Source: Paramacrobiotus richtersi (Eukaryota; Tardigrada; Eutardigrada; Parachela; Macrobiotidae). Taken from it: 30,071 nt of DNA. Shown one piece after another: positions 21,001 to 30,071 of this stretch (position 1 is its first letter; every line of letters begins with the position of its first letter). The DNA is taken from contig JAQGAU010000359.1 of the NCBI GenBank assembly GCA_034698045.1, forward strand, positions 1 through 30,071, in the 5' to 3' direction. The notes under the pieces are model-generated. The model saw nothing but the letters and a program-made list of their open reading frames with translations, had not been told where the DNA came from and ran no database searches. The position numbers and the translations under genes are program-made.

Positions 21001-21203
21001 GATATGCTTGTTGTAATTGCAGTTATGTGGATTATCGACCAAACGCGACATGGATGTCCGCTGACAAGCTGTGGCTGGATATTTGGCACCGAGTGCGGAT
21101 GATGGTCAATCGTGACAAGGCGCATTTCCGGCGGGAAGTCAACTTGGCCAAATCAGTCGCAAAACCTGTAGAAACGAACCTGCCGGGTGATACGAGCGTT
21201 TGA
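18093..21203 (+). pseudogene. Copy C: nearly complete family member with exons 1 and 2 fused and a broken exon 2
   Basis: Parts are fused exon 1+2 (18093-18690), exon 3 (18834-18960) and exon 4 (21023-21203). A deletion has removed most EIM repeats, all of intron 1 and the start of exon 2, leaving an in-frame join at MPT/TVEEDN. A one-base loss after the PK codons near 18617 brings TGA at 18621-18623, giving a 176-residue product. An extra base near 18680 restores the length, so the exon still ends in the correct phase. Exon 3 (127 bp, GDCVYIQANLPRVSGRPFWL) and exon 4 (181 bp, one added codon, ends LPGDTSV) are fully open. It may be a young pseudogene or give a short protein ending before the PWWP-like part. 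Intron 3 holds a 1353-bp insertion. Confidence 0.7.
19476..20828. mobile_element. 1353-bp insertion of unknown class in intron 3 of copy C
   Basis: Compared with copy A, intron 3 is interrupted between two copies of ATAC (19472-19475 and 20829-20832), a possible 4-bp target duplication. Near one end is a perfect 9-bp stem (19482-19490 with 19495-19503, GGGTTGCGC, loop TGGC). The ends share no inverted repeat and there is no poly(A). Read on the minus strand it starts CTCTAGATTC and has its hairpin near the end, somewhat like a Helitron, but a CTRR terminus is missing. Only frames of about 60 codons, with no recognised domain. Confidence 0.55.
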
Positions 21204-22190
21204 AGCGTACGTCGATGATTCTGTGTTGGTACTGGTCGAGTTATGTTAGCCGACGTTGTGTTGATGATTCTTCTAGATCTTACGTTTTCCGCATGAAATC
21301 CTCTGTGTACAGTGTTCAGTACGAAGTTTGTAGTTTTATCTGTTTGCATGAAGGAGTCTCGGCCGGCTAGTTTATAGTGTATACACAGTATATTATTGGA
21401 GATTTTTGTTGTCAGCAGAATAGTACGTTTTTGTTTCCGAAAAGTATATGGAAGACATTGCAATAGTCAAAAGAGATTAAATCCAATGCATCTCGTTGTC
21501 TGCTGAATTATCGTGATTTTGTACAGGTTTATCGGACACATTTCGTTTCAACCGCGAGTAACCTTTATTCTTTTTGGAAAACGGATATTTGGACGTTTTC
21601 CGGATCTTCTCGAAAACGCAAAAAATGTAGTTCAGCATTATTTTGGTAATTTTGACGGCGATATAATTGCCGTATTCTTTATTACTAATTTTGAACCGCG
21701 AAATAGAGTTCACAAAGTACGAATTCGAGCAGAAGAAGTTCCAGCAACTGCAGCGATTCTTACTTATATCGATAATTTACTGACGTTCGCAGCATAAGAT
21801 GGCATTAAAGTAAGAACGGCGAGGAAAACATTAATGCTAGTAAATCGCACTTGAAAATGGGTGGTATATGTTCGTTTCGTATGGTTAAGGAGGAAAATCG
21901 TAGTACAGAGGCTAACCGAAATCAATATGGAAATCTGTGGCATTGTTAGCTATAGCTTTACCGTAAACATGTTTCGTGGTGCTAAAAGTTAATCATTGTA
22001 AATCTCTCTATAATTTTTATAAAATTAAAGGCATTGAATGCATTGGCGCTCAGTTTAATGAATGTGACAAAAGCAAGCAAAAACGTCTTGAACAAAAACC
22101 CGGCTCACTAACACTCCCAAACGTTGCTATTTTTGCAGACCTTTCCTGCTGCAAAGATACGTGACTGAATCATACACTTGCGTCGATCGA
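21204..22190 (+). other. 3' region of copy C
   Basis: Homologous to the 3' regions of A and B. It holds an open frame at 21513-21797 (94 residues, containing NVVQHYFGNFDGDIIAVFF) that is interrupted by stops in every other unit, so it is either chance or a frame retained only here. Confidence 0.5.
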
Positions 22191-22590
22191 CGAGTTCTTC
22201 AGTTTCCAATGTACATTCCGTTTTTCTTGTCACGCAGTATGGAAATCCACTCCGCAAAACACACCAAATAACCAAAAAATGCACTGATTCTCTTTAAAGA
22301 AACAAAAACCATCCAAACCACCACACCAACCAGGGTCTGCCACATCACCGTCGAGCGATCACTCTGTGATGTTAGAAACAATCCGCAAACAGAAAAACAA
22401 CAGAACAAAAAGCAAAAGGTCATCAGCAACAACAAAACGACAGACTACTGTATAGTACACCAACCATCCCAGTAAAAATAAATAAAACCACCCATTTTGC
22501 AGAAAACAGGGAGGAAAGGGGTATAAAAACGGGGAGTAACATCTGGGGGAGTCTTGCTTGTCGTGAAAGTACATTTTTCCGGGCCATGAT
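22190..22590 (+). promoter_or_regulatory. Inter-unit module 7: end of the array, poly(A) signals of copy C
   Basis: Carries GATCACTCTGTGATGTTAG, AAAAGGTCATCAGCAAC, CATCCCAGTAAAAATAAATA with AATAAA at 22477-22482 and 22481-22486, then GGGGGAGTCTTGCTTG. It stops at about 22585, directly before the 3' end of the glucose transporter gene, so it must also supply that gene's 3' untranslated region on the other strand. Confidence 0.55.
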
Positions 22591-22600
22591 GTAAGATAGT

Positions 22601-25600
22601 TTACAGGTTTTGACGTAGCTCGGCCTGGATCTCCTCGATGGATTTGCCTTTGGTTTCCGGCACTTTAAACCATGTGTACACCACAAACAGCACGAGAAGT
22701 ATGGCGAACACGAGGAAGGTGTACTCCTTGATGGCAGCCTACAATTACACGCATTATCGTCATGGTTTTTACGTACTGACTTGTAGAAACTACTCCACAT
22801 TGTGGACGTTGGCTATTTGGAATCGCTCATCAAAATACATCAGTATGAAGCACTCATATTAAGGTACATCAGCAATACCCATAAAATCTTTTGTCAGTAT
22901 GTAACAGTACAACAATACACTACTTTTACAACTATAACAACAATTATTGCAAACTGGCTATATGGATCATAATTACGTATGAAAAGTTGTAGATAACGAT
23001 GCAAACAGTGTAATCACTAACAGTAATAACAAGTAATACACGTGAATACAAAAAAGTTATGGGACACATTAGTGGCAATAACAGACAGTACACATCTCCA
23101 GTTGTCTGCTGTTGGGACGTAGTGTAATGGCTTGCAGATAAATACTTGCGTCGGCGATAGCTACCCAATGGGCTCATGTTAAACCTGACACTCCAATAAA
23201 AAAAAGATCCCAAAATATTTTTGATTGAAAATGTGTTTCAGATAACTTTCGTTAATGCAAATGTATTTTTGAAAAAAGTGTCCAAGTAGGCAAATCCCGT
23301 TCTTGGAGCACGGTCAATATATTATAAAACATTCTACAACTCAAAATCGACATTTGGTTCTTCATTGTAACGCATGTCACGGATCTGTGTTATACCAATA
23401 AGCTAATCCAAAAACTTTAAAAAACTGACAACCCAATTCGGCGGAAGGTAATTAATTCAAAAAAGGAGCAGTGGAGACATACCTGAATAAAGGGGAAAGA
23501 CAGTGCGACGATCAAGTTGCACAACCAGTTAACACCGACCGCAATACTGGTGGCCGCTGCACGGGGACCTTGCGTGAATAATTCCGTAACCAAGAACCAC
23601 GGGATGGAACCTAACAAACAGCATTACTTAGTTCATGTGTGTTTCATAATATCAAAAAATAAACTGTATAAAATAATTCGACAGAGTAATAAAATAAATA
23701 AAACAATCTATTAATTAACGTACAACAATTAACTACCTAACTAAAAAAGTAAAACCATTAAAACAAATCGAAAATTTTTTTTAATAATAATAATGAAAAA
23801 AAAATAAAATATCACAAAATAATAATAAAATTTCATAATAGTAATAATGAAAAAAGCCAATAAAATTTTATAATAATAATAATAATAAAAAAATGATAAT
23901 GAAAGAAAAAAATAAAATATCACAAAATAATATTGTTTTCAAGCGATAATTATATCGTTCGGGAGAAGAAACCGACAGACTATCATATCTTACCGGGTCC
24001 AGTAGCAAACATCACCACGAACAGCATGACGCAGATCATACTAGCGTAAGCCGCAAATGGATAGGCATTGGGTATTTCGGGGCATTTGTGTTCCGGTGTG
24101 GAGATACAGCAGATCGTTTCCGCTGAGGGGATGCATGTCGGCGGTTTGCCAGCTGCCTACAACCAAACCGCTATGAAGTCAATAGTGGCCAACCGTAACA
24201 TAAACCAGTTCCAAAAATGCAAATAAAACAGCACAATAAAATGGAAAATATATTTACTTAAATATATATTCAGTTTAATTATATTTAAATATATTCATCT
24301 TACAAAGGCGAAACTTTTTACAAATTTTCGGGCCGGGTTTCTGTTTTACACCAATCCAAGTATTAAACTGGCATTATTCAATTACTATAATTTTAATAAT
24401 TATAATCTCATATTTTTAAAATTTATTCGATCAGACATCTTTGAATATTCATTAAAACTAAACGAAAAAATCAGCAAATCAATTTAACCCGACACGAAGC
24501 TGTGGATAAGGTGCTGTGAAATTGCGTAACGTACGTGAAGCAGCATGAAGACCAGGAGGAGAATAGTGACCACGGCCATCCCGGCAAACCCAATCAACAG
24601 CAACGTCTTGCGTCCGGCCTTCTCCACCAGCACCACCGACACCAGCGTCATGAGGACGTTGATGCCGCCCATGGCAATAGTCGCGTACAGGGCATTCTCA
24701 CCGGTCATGCCGCAGTCTTTGAAAATGGATGTCGAGTAAAACATCACCTATGCGTGCGAAATCAGAAATTAAATTCCATGAACCGATGTAATAGGCCCAA
24801 TAAAAGTTTGCAAAATATCGCAGATTAAACAGATTCCAGTAGGCGCCAGATTAATAAATTTTTATAAACACTAAATAGATTTCAATAGACGGTAGATTAA
24901 TAAAATTATTAATTAAATTTTAATAAACATTAAACAGATTTCAGTAGACGGCAGATTAATAAATTTTTAATTAATAAATAAATTTCAATAAACATTAAAT
25001 AAATTTCAGCAGACGGTAGATCAATAAGTTTTAACTTGATAAATAAATTTTAATAAACATCAGATCAACCAAATTATAAATTAATAATCAAATTTAATAA
25101 TAAATTTCAGTAGACGGGAATTAAGTACATACGCAGTACAAACCCAGCTATGCTTCGAATTACACAAATGATTCCTAATCGTTTAACAAACCCCAATGTC
25201 CACCGTCTAACTATTCTGCTGTACAAGTACCGTTCCGCAACTTGAAAACGTTTTAGTATTTTGATTAGATGGAAAAACCGTCCGAGCAAAGTTTCAGAAT
25301 GAACACAGCCGTTTTCGCAAACAACAGCACGTCACACCGGCTCTTTGGAAATCTTCGACAATCTTTGTTAGCGACTTACCGCATTGATACCGGAGAGCTG
25401 CTGCATCACCATCAGCATGACGGCAATGATGGTGCACTTGCGTAGAAAGCGATTAGCAAACAGATCCCGAATGGTCACTTTGGGTTCACTTTTCAGCTTA
25501 TCATCCTCCTTGCGCATCTCCTCCATTTCATCGGTAACGTTCGCCGTTCGGCGCAGCCGGACCAGCGCTATAATTATAATAAAAAATTGGTATAAATCAC

Positions 25601-28600
25601 TAACAAAAATAATACCAAATATTCTGTTTATTCTAGCAAAACTACGAATATTTTTCTGGAATAAAAGTATCATAAATAAGATTCACTTTCCAAAATATGA
25701 CAAATTAACGCGAGATGATAAATAAATTAAACGATAAAAAATTTCATTTTCAAGAACAAAAAAAATATTTAAAAAATCTAAAATTTGATCCCAGGGATGA
25801 AAAACTCAGTCAGGCATGTGAAAGTAAAACCAAATATTCCAAATAAAACCAAACTTTTCTGGAAAACATTAACTCTCGATCTGCTTATCGGACTATAACA
25901 AAAAGGATAAAAAAATCTTATATTCATCTATGCATGAAAAGAAATAAACGTTTGCGAACCTTTTTGAGCGCCCACTTCATCGCCTTTATCCAGATACAGA
26001 TACTTGGGGCTTTCCGGGCAAAACGGCAGCGTCAGGACCTGGAAGATGCAGGGAATAATGGACAGTCCAAACAGCCACTGCCAGCCACCATCCGTGCCCA
26101 GAATATACGGCAGCCCCAGAATCTGCGACACCCAGATGGCAATGGTGATGAACAGCTGGTGAATACTGCCGATAGCGCCACGCAACGACGCCGGGGAGAT
26201 TTCCGTGAAATACATTGGCGGCACACCCGAGTTAATGCCTAAACAGCCAATACACCCAAAATGACATTCGTTGTACCGCAATCCCAATAAACTTGACAAA
26301 CGGGCAAAATAAGTGCAAGATATGCAATAGCGGGTGAATACACTGACTAGTTCTGTGCAGCGTGATGTAGTGTAATGGCTCGGAGATTCCCGATATGAAG
26401 TCTATTTCAGTAGAACATACTGGTGTTACACACATGGTTTTCGCAAGAAACTAACGTTTGTCATAGTTTTTTACAAGTTAAACGTAATAAATCGTCACAG
26501 TTAAATTTGCCAAACTTCGCATCAAATCGTTTTAAAGCGCAATACATGTTACACAAATATCGAAATTAGGAAGCAAACGATTCCACGGATCACAAAGGGA
26601 ATCTGTCACTAATGTTCGTACCAGTGTTTTAATGATCGAGATTTTCGGAGCTTCGGACTTCGTCTTACTATGATTTTATTATAGCAGCATCAATACCGAT
26701 TGATGTGTGATAAACCATTAATATTTTAACCATTAATATTTTCAAACTTTTTTAGTTAAAACCAGACTTTCCATTGTGATACTTCTGAAATGGGGCATGG
26801 AAAAAAAAGCCTTTTCGTATTAGCAGTTGAGTGTTTTTGTTTGAGAAAGTGGTCTAGATTTTTGTAGCAGGAAATGTGCGAAAAATTAGGATTATTTACC
26901 GCGGAGTGCGTTATAGTGTTTACGCTTTTGGGTACTAACTTCAACGGTCAATGAGCCTTTACACTACGATTCACGGTAACCCACTGTTTGGTTATATAGC
27001 AAGAATGTGTAACTGCTGGGGAAAAAAAACCAGTTTATTTGATTATTACTGCTGCAGTTTATTGTTAAATAAAATAATAAAATTGGCAGTTTTGTAGAAA
27101 AATGTTGAAACAATCCACACAGAACTCAAATCGTCCACGTAAAAAGCTAATTCAAAATGGGATAATCACCCAAATAAACATAACCGATACCCCTGTGTAC
27201 TGCGCAGCATATCAGCGACAAATCAGTCAACAAATTGACAGGAAACCCCGTCAGACGTAAGTGGACCACTACCCGGTGTAATTCCCTACCTGAATTGAGC
27301 CCGGTGACAAATCGTCCGATAATCAGCATCTCAAAGGAATGCGCCAATTTGGGGAATCCCAGGAGTGCCGCTGCTAGGAATCCCGTAACGAGATTCATCA
27401 ACAATGTACCCTTCCTGTCAGAACAAGCAAATGCAACATGGTAAACACACCATTCGACCTGGATTCGGGGGATTTAAGTCCCTAGACGCAGTTACCGAAT
27501 CGTACAGATTACAGTCTATATCGGTTGGAAAACAACAGCTTTGCAGATTTAATGGACAGCCAGATGACGAAACTACCGTAATTTCTGAAAACTGCCGTCA
27601 CTACGATTCAGTGTGAAAAAAAAAACAATAAAGACGTATTGTAAGATACAGTTTGCTCCATAATTTTTTTGTGAGCCTACTCTAACTGTAATTTACTAAA
27701 ATCTGTATTATAAATTAGAAAAAACATTATATACATATTTAATATACATTATTATATAGAAAGAAGATACATCATATTATTATACATTAGAAAAAGTTTT
27801 AATCACAATAATAGTAAGCTACAATTCTGCTAACTCTGTTGAATGAACAAAAATCTGATTAATTACAGTATTGTTTGTTTGTGTAATAATAAGCCAAATT
27901 TTTCAGTGATCCAACTTTTTGGTTCCATTTGTAACTATGTTATAAAGCTTGGTTCATTTTCGTTTCTACCTTATCTTAAATCTTTATACCACGGAAAGAC
28001 AGCTAAATTATCATCAACGGAATAAATGTCTAATAAGGTATTCAAAGGAATTTTGTGACTTGCGCAGTAAGAAAAACTGGAAGCATTCAGACACAAACTG
28101 CGACAAATTCCCAATGTTGCTAAATTTCCTTTTGATAAAATTCCAAATTTTTTCGATAAACCTATTGAGCGTTGCCATTTGAACCTTTCGTGTAATATTT
28201 AATTTAATTCAAATTGCATAATAATTAGAATATTAGTCTAAATAAATATTCTTCGATTTAATTGTCAATACTAGTCTTAATGAATATTCTTCGATTTATT
28301 TATATATAAATATTAGTCAAAATAAATATTCTCCGATTTAATTTTCATAATTCTTATATTTTATTTGGATAATTTTCCAGTCACTATTTCTTGCCGGTTA
28401 CTCAACGCACCGTCCAAACCGGGAGACGAAGAAGCCGCTGGAGAGCGCCCCAACCAGACCTCCGGCACAGAAGATGGACGTGACCGTGGCCCAGATGGTG
28501 TTGAGCTCCGTGTTATCCTTGAACATATTCTCCTCCTCGAGGGAACCAATCGGGATCTCCTTGCACCATTTCTCCTGCTGAATGCCATCGGGTACGCCGG

Positions 28601-28649
28601 TGGCGTTGTGCCGCTCGCATTTAACATCGCGAATCCACTTGCCCACTAA
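22601..28649 (-). CDS. Class I facilitative glucose transporter (GLUT/SLC2A family), 5' partial
   Basis: Minus-strand exons: 28649-28411, 27414-27290, 26238-25960, 25567-25380, 24747-24535, 24156-23994, 23610-23483 and 22738-22601. All joins are GT-AG and in phase, giving 490 residues; the first exon (helix 1) is beyond the window. A plasma-membrane uniporter for glucose is expected. Seen in order: loop 1 with an N-glycosylation site (NAT); SRFGRKG after helix 2; [47 protein letters not shown], with the QLS of class I glucose carriers; [20 protein letters not shown] and NW, matching GLUT1 Trp388 and Trp412; and [16 protein letters not shown] near the C-terminus, which ends RQNL. The loop between helices 9 and 10 is enlarged and has five cysteines. 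The donor at 25959 (GTTCGC) is weak but joins in frame. It converges on the tandem array. Confidence 0.93.
23745..23935. repeat. AAT/A-rich low-complexity tract in a GLUT intron
   Basis: Imperfect runs of AAT and poly-A (for example TAATAATAATAATAATAAAA at about 23871). The tract lies in the intron between the exons at 24156-23994 and 23610-23483. An open frame rich in Phe and Tyr on the minus strand here is an artefact of composition. Confidence 0.85.
24831..25118. repeat. Intronic minisatellite of irregular 46-101 bp units in the GLUT gene
   Basis: The landmark AGATTTCAGTAGACGGNAG starts at about 24831, 24877, 24936, 25001 and 25102, each followed by AT-rich sequence with TTTTAATAAACATTAAA. 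The unit length grows from 46 to 101 bp, so it is an expanding, imperfect tandem array inside one intron. Confidence 0.8.
26239..27289 (-). other. GLUT intron, no other gene seen
   Basis: 1051-bp intron between the SRFGRKG exon and the [10 protein letters not shown] exon. It holds CTGACTAGTTCTGTGCAG followed by TGTAGTGTAATGGCT (about 26343-26380), which resembles part of intron 3 of the tandem family and another GLUT intron at about 23116. Confidence 0.5.
28231..28350. repeat. About 40-bp tandem repeat, three copies, in a GLUT intron
   Basis: Copies start at 28231, 28269 and 28311 and share TATTAGTCTAAATAAATATT followed by CTTCGATTTA. The repeat is about 60 bp beyond the donor of the exon at 28649-28411. 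Confidence 0.8.
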
Positions 28650-30071
28650 CTGTGAAATATTTCGCAAAATATGTACAAAAAATAAACAGTGATAAGTAAA
28701 TAATAACGAATAAACATTATACCAAATAAACGGCCCACAATTTTATATTACAATAAAAAACATATTTTATAATTTTAATAATATTTTATATTATAAACTA
28801 AAATTATTATAAAGTAACAATACACTTTGACAAGCTGTACGTTTTACAGAAGAGCTGTTTGCTCCCAATTCAATTATTATCAGCTGCTGTTCATTTGCAC
28901 TACCATTTTATCGGAGAAATATTTTTTAATAAAATTACAAAAATACATGCACATATTCTCCTTTTTTCGGCATTCGCAGTTATTACAGTATTTTATCTGT
29001 TCACATATGTTTCCACGTTTTTAATCTATTTTAATGTCACTGATTTAGTTCGCTGTTTATTTATGCAGTGTATTTAATCCATTTAATCGTTATCATTAAG
29101 TTTACCTAAAGAGAGAAATTTTGAGCTTTCACGTCAGACTAAACACGTCAAACGCACAATTTCTGCTAGTCCAAGCAGAGATCAATCAGAAAATCATAGA
29201 TCGACACGCAAGCGTACAAAATTAATCCTATTCAACAGGGGTAATGTCGACGTGGGTCTTCTTTATTTAGACAAACACGGCAAAACGTAGCCTTATGAAC
29301 GCGGGGCGAAATGCTGACCGAGTTCGTCGTCTCTAGTCTGTAGGCGCTGATTAAGCCAAAAATAACACATGCATCCACAGCGTCATGTAATTTTAAACTG
29401 AAAAATTCATACAGTTACGCAAGGATAAATTGGTTCGATACTTCAAAACCTGGCGTTTTTTTTGATATATTACCTTCCAGAAATAGGACAAATTTTATTT
29501 CGAAACAATTCAAAATCGAATAAAAACTGCACTACTTGCAAAATGCTAGGCATCATTTAATAAAAATTTAAAAAAATCTCGCTTTTAAAAGCTTTTAAAG
29601 TTTAAAAACGAACCTTTGGCAAGAAGTACTTTATTACATTTTATTTCAATATTAAGTATTATTAACTGATTGTTCACTCGTTAGATAAATTTAATTTTAG
29701 ATAAATTTATTTATTTTAATTTAGACAAATTTATCTATCACTCGTTAGAGAATTTTAGATAAATTTATAAATTTAGCTCATCAATAACTCTTCCAGAATT
29801 AAGCGCTCTTATTTGTTTCATTCAAATTCTCTTTTATTTGTAATGTTCAAAATAACACTACAACTTCCCGTTTTTTTCAATTAATATTCTCGATTTTCTA
29901 ATTTATTATTTATTTTTTCTCAAGCACAAAGTTAATATATATTTACATATAAAACTTTCCCCGTGTTCTCGACTATCGAACAGTTACGCAACAAATCGAA
30001 TAAAGTCTGCAGTTATGCAGATTACCAAACAAACACATATCGTAGCCAGAACGCAGTCTGTAATCAGACTG
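28650..30071 (-). other. First-intron or upstream region of the GLUT gene
   Basis: AT-rich. I looked on the minus strand for the helix 1 exon (the family motif FGYNTGVINAPQ) and did not find it, so the first exon is off the right edge. A GC-richer stretch at about 29230-29405 is open on the minus strand without an ATG. Short repeats of TTTTAGATAAATTTAT lie at about 29690-29770. Confidence 0.5.

Noticed and set aside
22423..22800. 125-codon minus-strand frame across the GLUT last exon
   Set aside because: It runs in a different frame from the transporter, whose last exon is set by the PETKG motif and splice phase.
23741..23923. Phe/Tyr-rich 60-codon frame
   Set aside because: A by-product of the AAT-rich tract.
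25934..26242. Plus-strand frame opposite a GLUT exon (also 24535-24828, 25384-25725 and 28365-28649)
   Set aside because: Antisense shadows of well-supported transporter exons.
1..30071. tRNA, rRNA or CRISPR arrays
   Set aside because: No cloverleaf with both A and B boxes, no rRNA-like conserved core and no regularly spaced repeats with unique spacers were seen.

Overview
The window is from an animal nuclear genome. It has many GT-AG introns, AT-rich non-coding DNA with higher-GC exons, AATAAA-type poly(A) signals and a clear animal facilitative glucose transporter. Nothing looks bacterial, and I saw no tRNA or rRNA gene. It is probably an invertebrate, but the phylum cannot be fixed from the sequence alone. 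Coordinates of spliced genes are outer limits; the exons are listed in the evidence.

Left edge (334-794, minus strand): a compact, previously easy-to-miss gene of three short coding exons plus a 5' untranslated exon. It encodes a protein of about 77 residues with an RIIa-like (PKA-type dimerisation/docking) fold signature. It is divergent from the next gene. Between the two sit four tandem 17-bp copies of a YY1/Pho-like motif (1536-1612).

Left two thirds (about 1700-22590, mainly plus strand): a decaying tandem array of one unfamiliar gene family. A complete unit has a promoter module, exon 1 (Ser/Pro-rich, with 18-residue EIM repeats in the best copy), exon 2 (acidic), and exons 3 and 4 (together a PWWP/Tudor-like module), then a long 3' region. 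Copy A (1938-4977) is the only unit that is intact in all four exons; it predicts 348 residues. Copy B (6615-7995) and copy C (18093-21203) are recognisable but broken. Further exon 4 or half-exon 3 relics lie at 10928-11119 (inverted), 11961-12122, 13733-13818, 14671-14749 and 15811-15996. A conserved module of about 400-650 bp separates the units and carries poly(A) signals for one unit and the promoter of the next. It occurs at about 6040, 9060, 13330, 14520, 17461 and 22190.

Mobile and rearranged DNA inside the array: a foldback element with arms of about 235-248 bp flanked by TA (9646-10623), next to an inverted piece of the array; and a 1353-bp insertion with a possible ATAC target duplication and a terminal hairpin inside copy C (19476-20828).

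Right third (22601-28649, minus strand): eight exons of a class I GLUT/SLC2A sugar transporter, 490 residues covering the first extracellular loop to the C-terminus. The first exon lies outside the window. It has an unusually long cysteine-rich exofacial loop between helices 9 and 10. The gene converges on the last unit of the array: its stop codon is about 115 bp from that unit's predicted poly(A) signals. Its introns are AT-rich and carry several small tandem repeats. 28650-30071 is first-intron or upstream DNA with nothing convincing in it.
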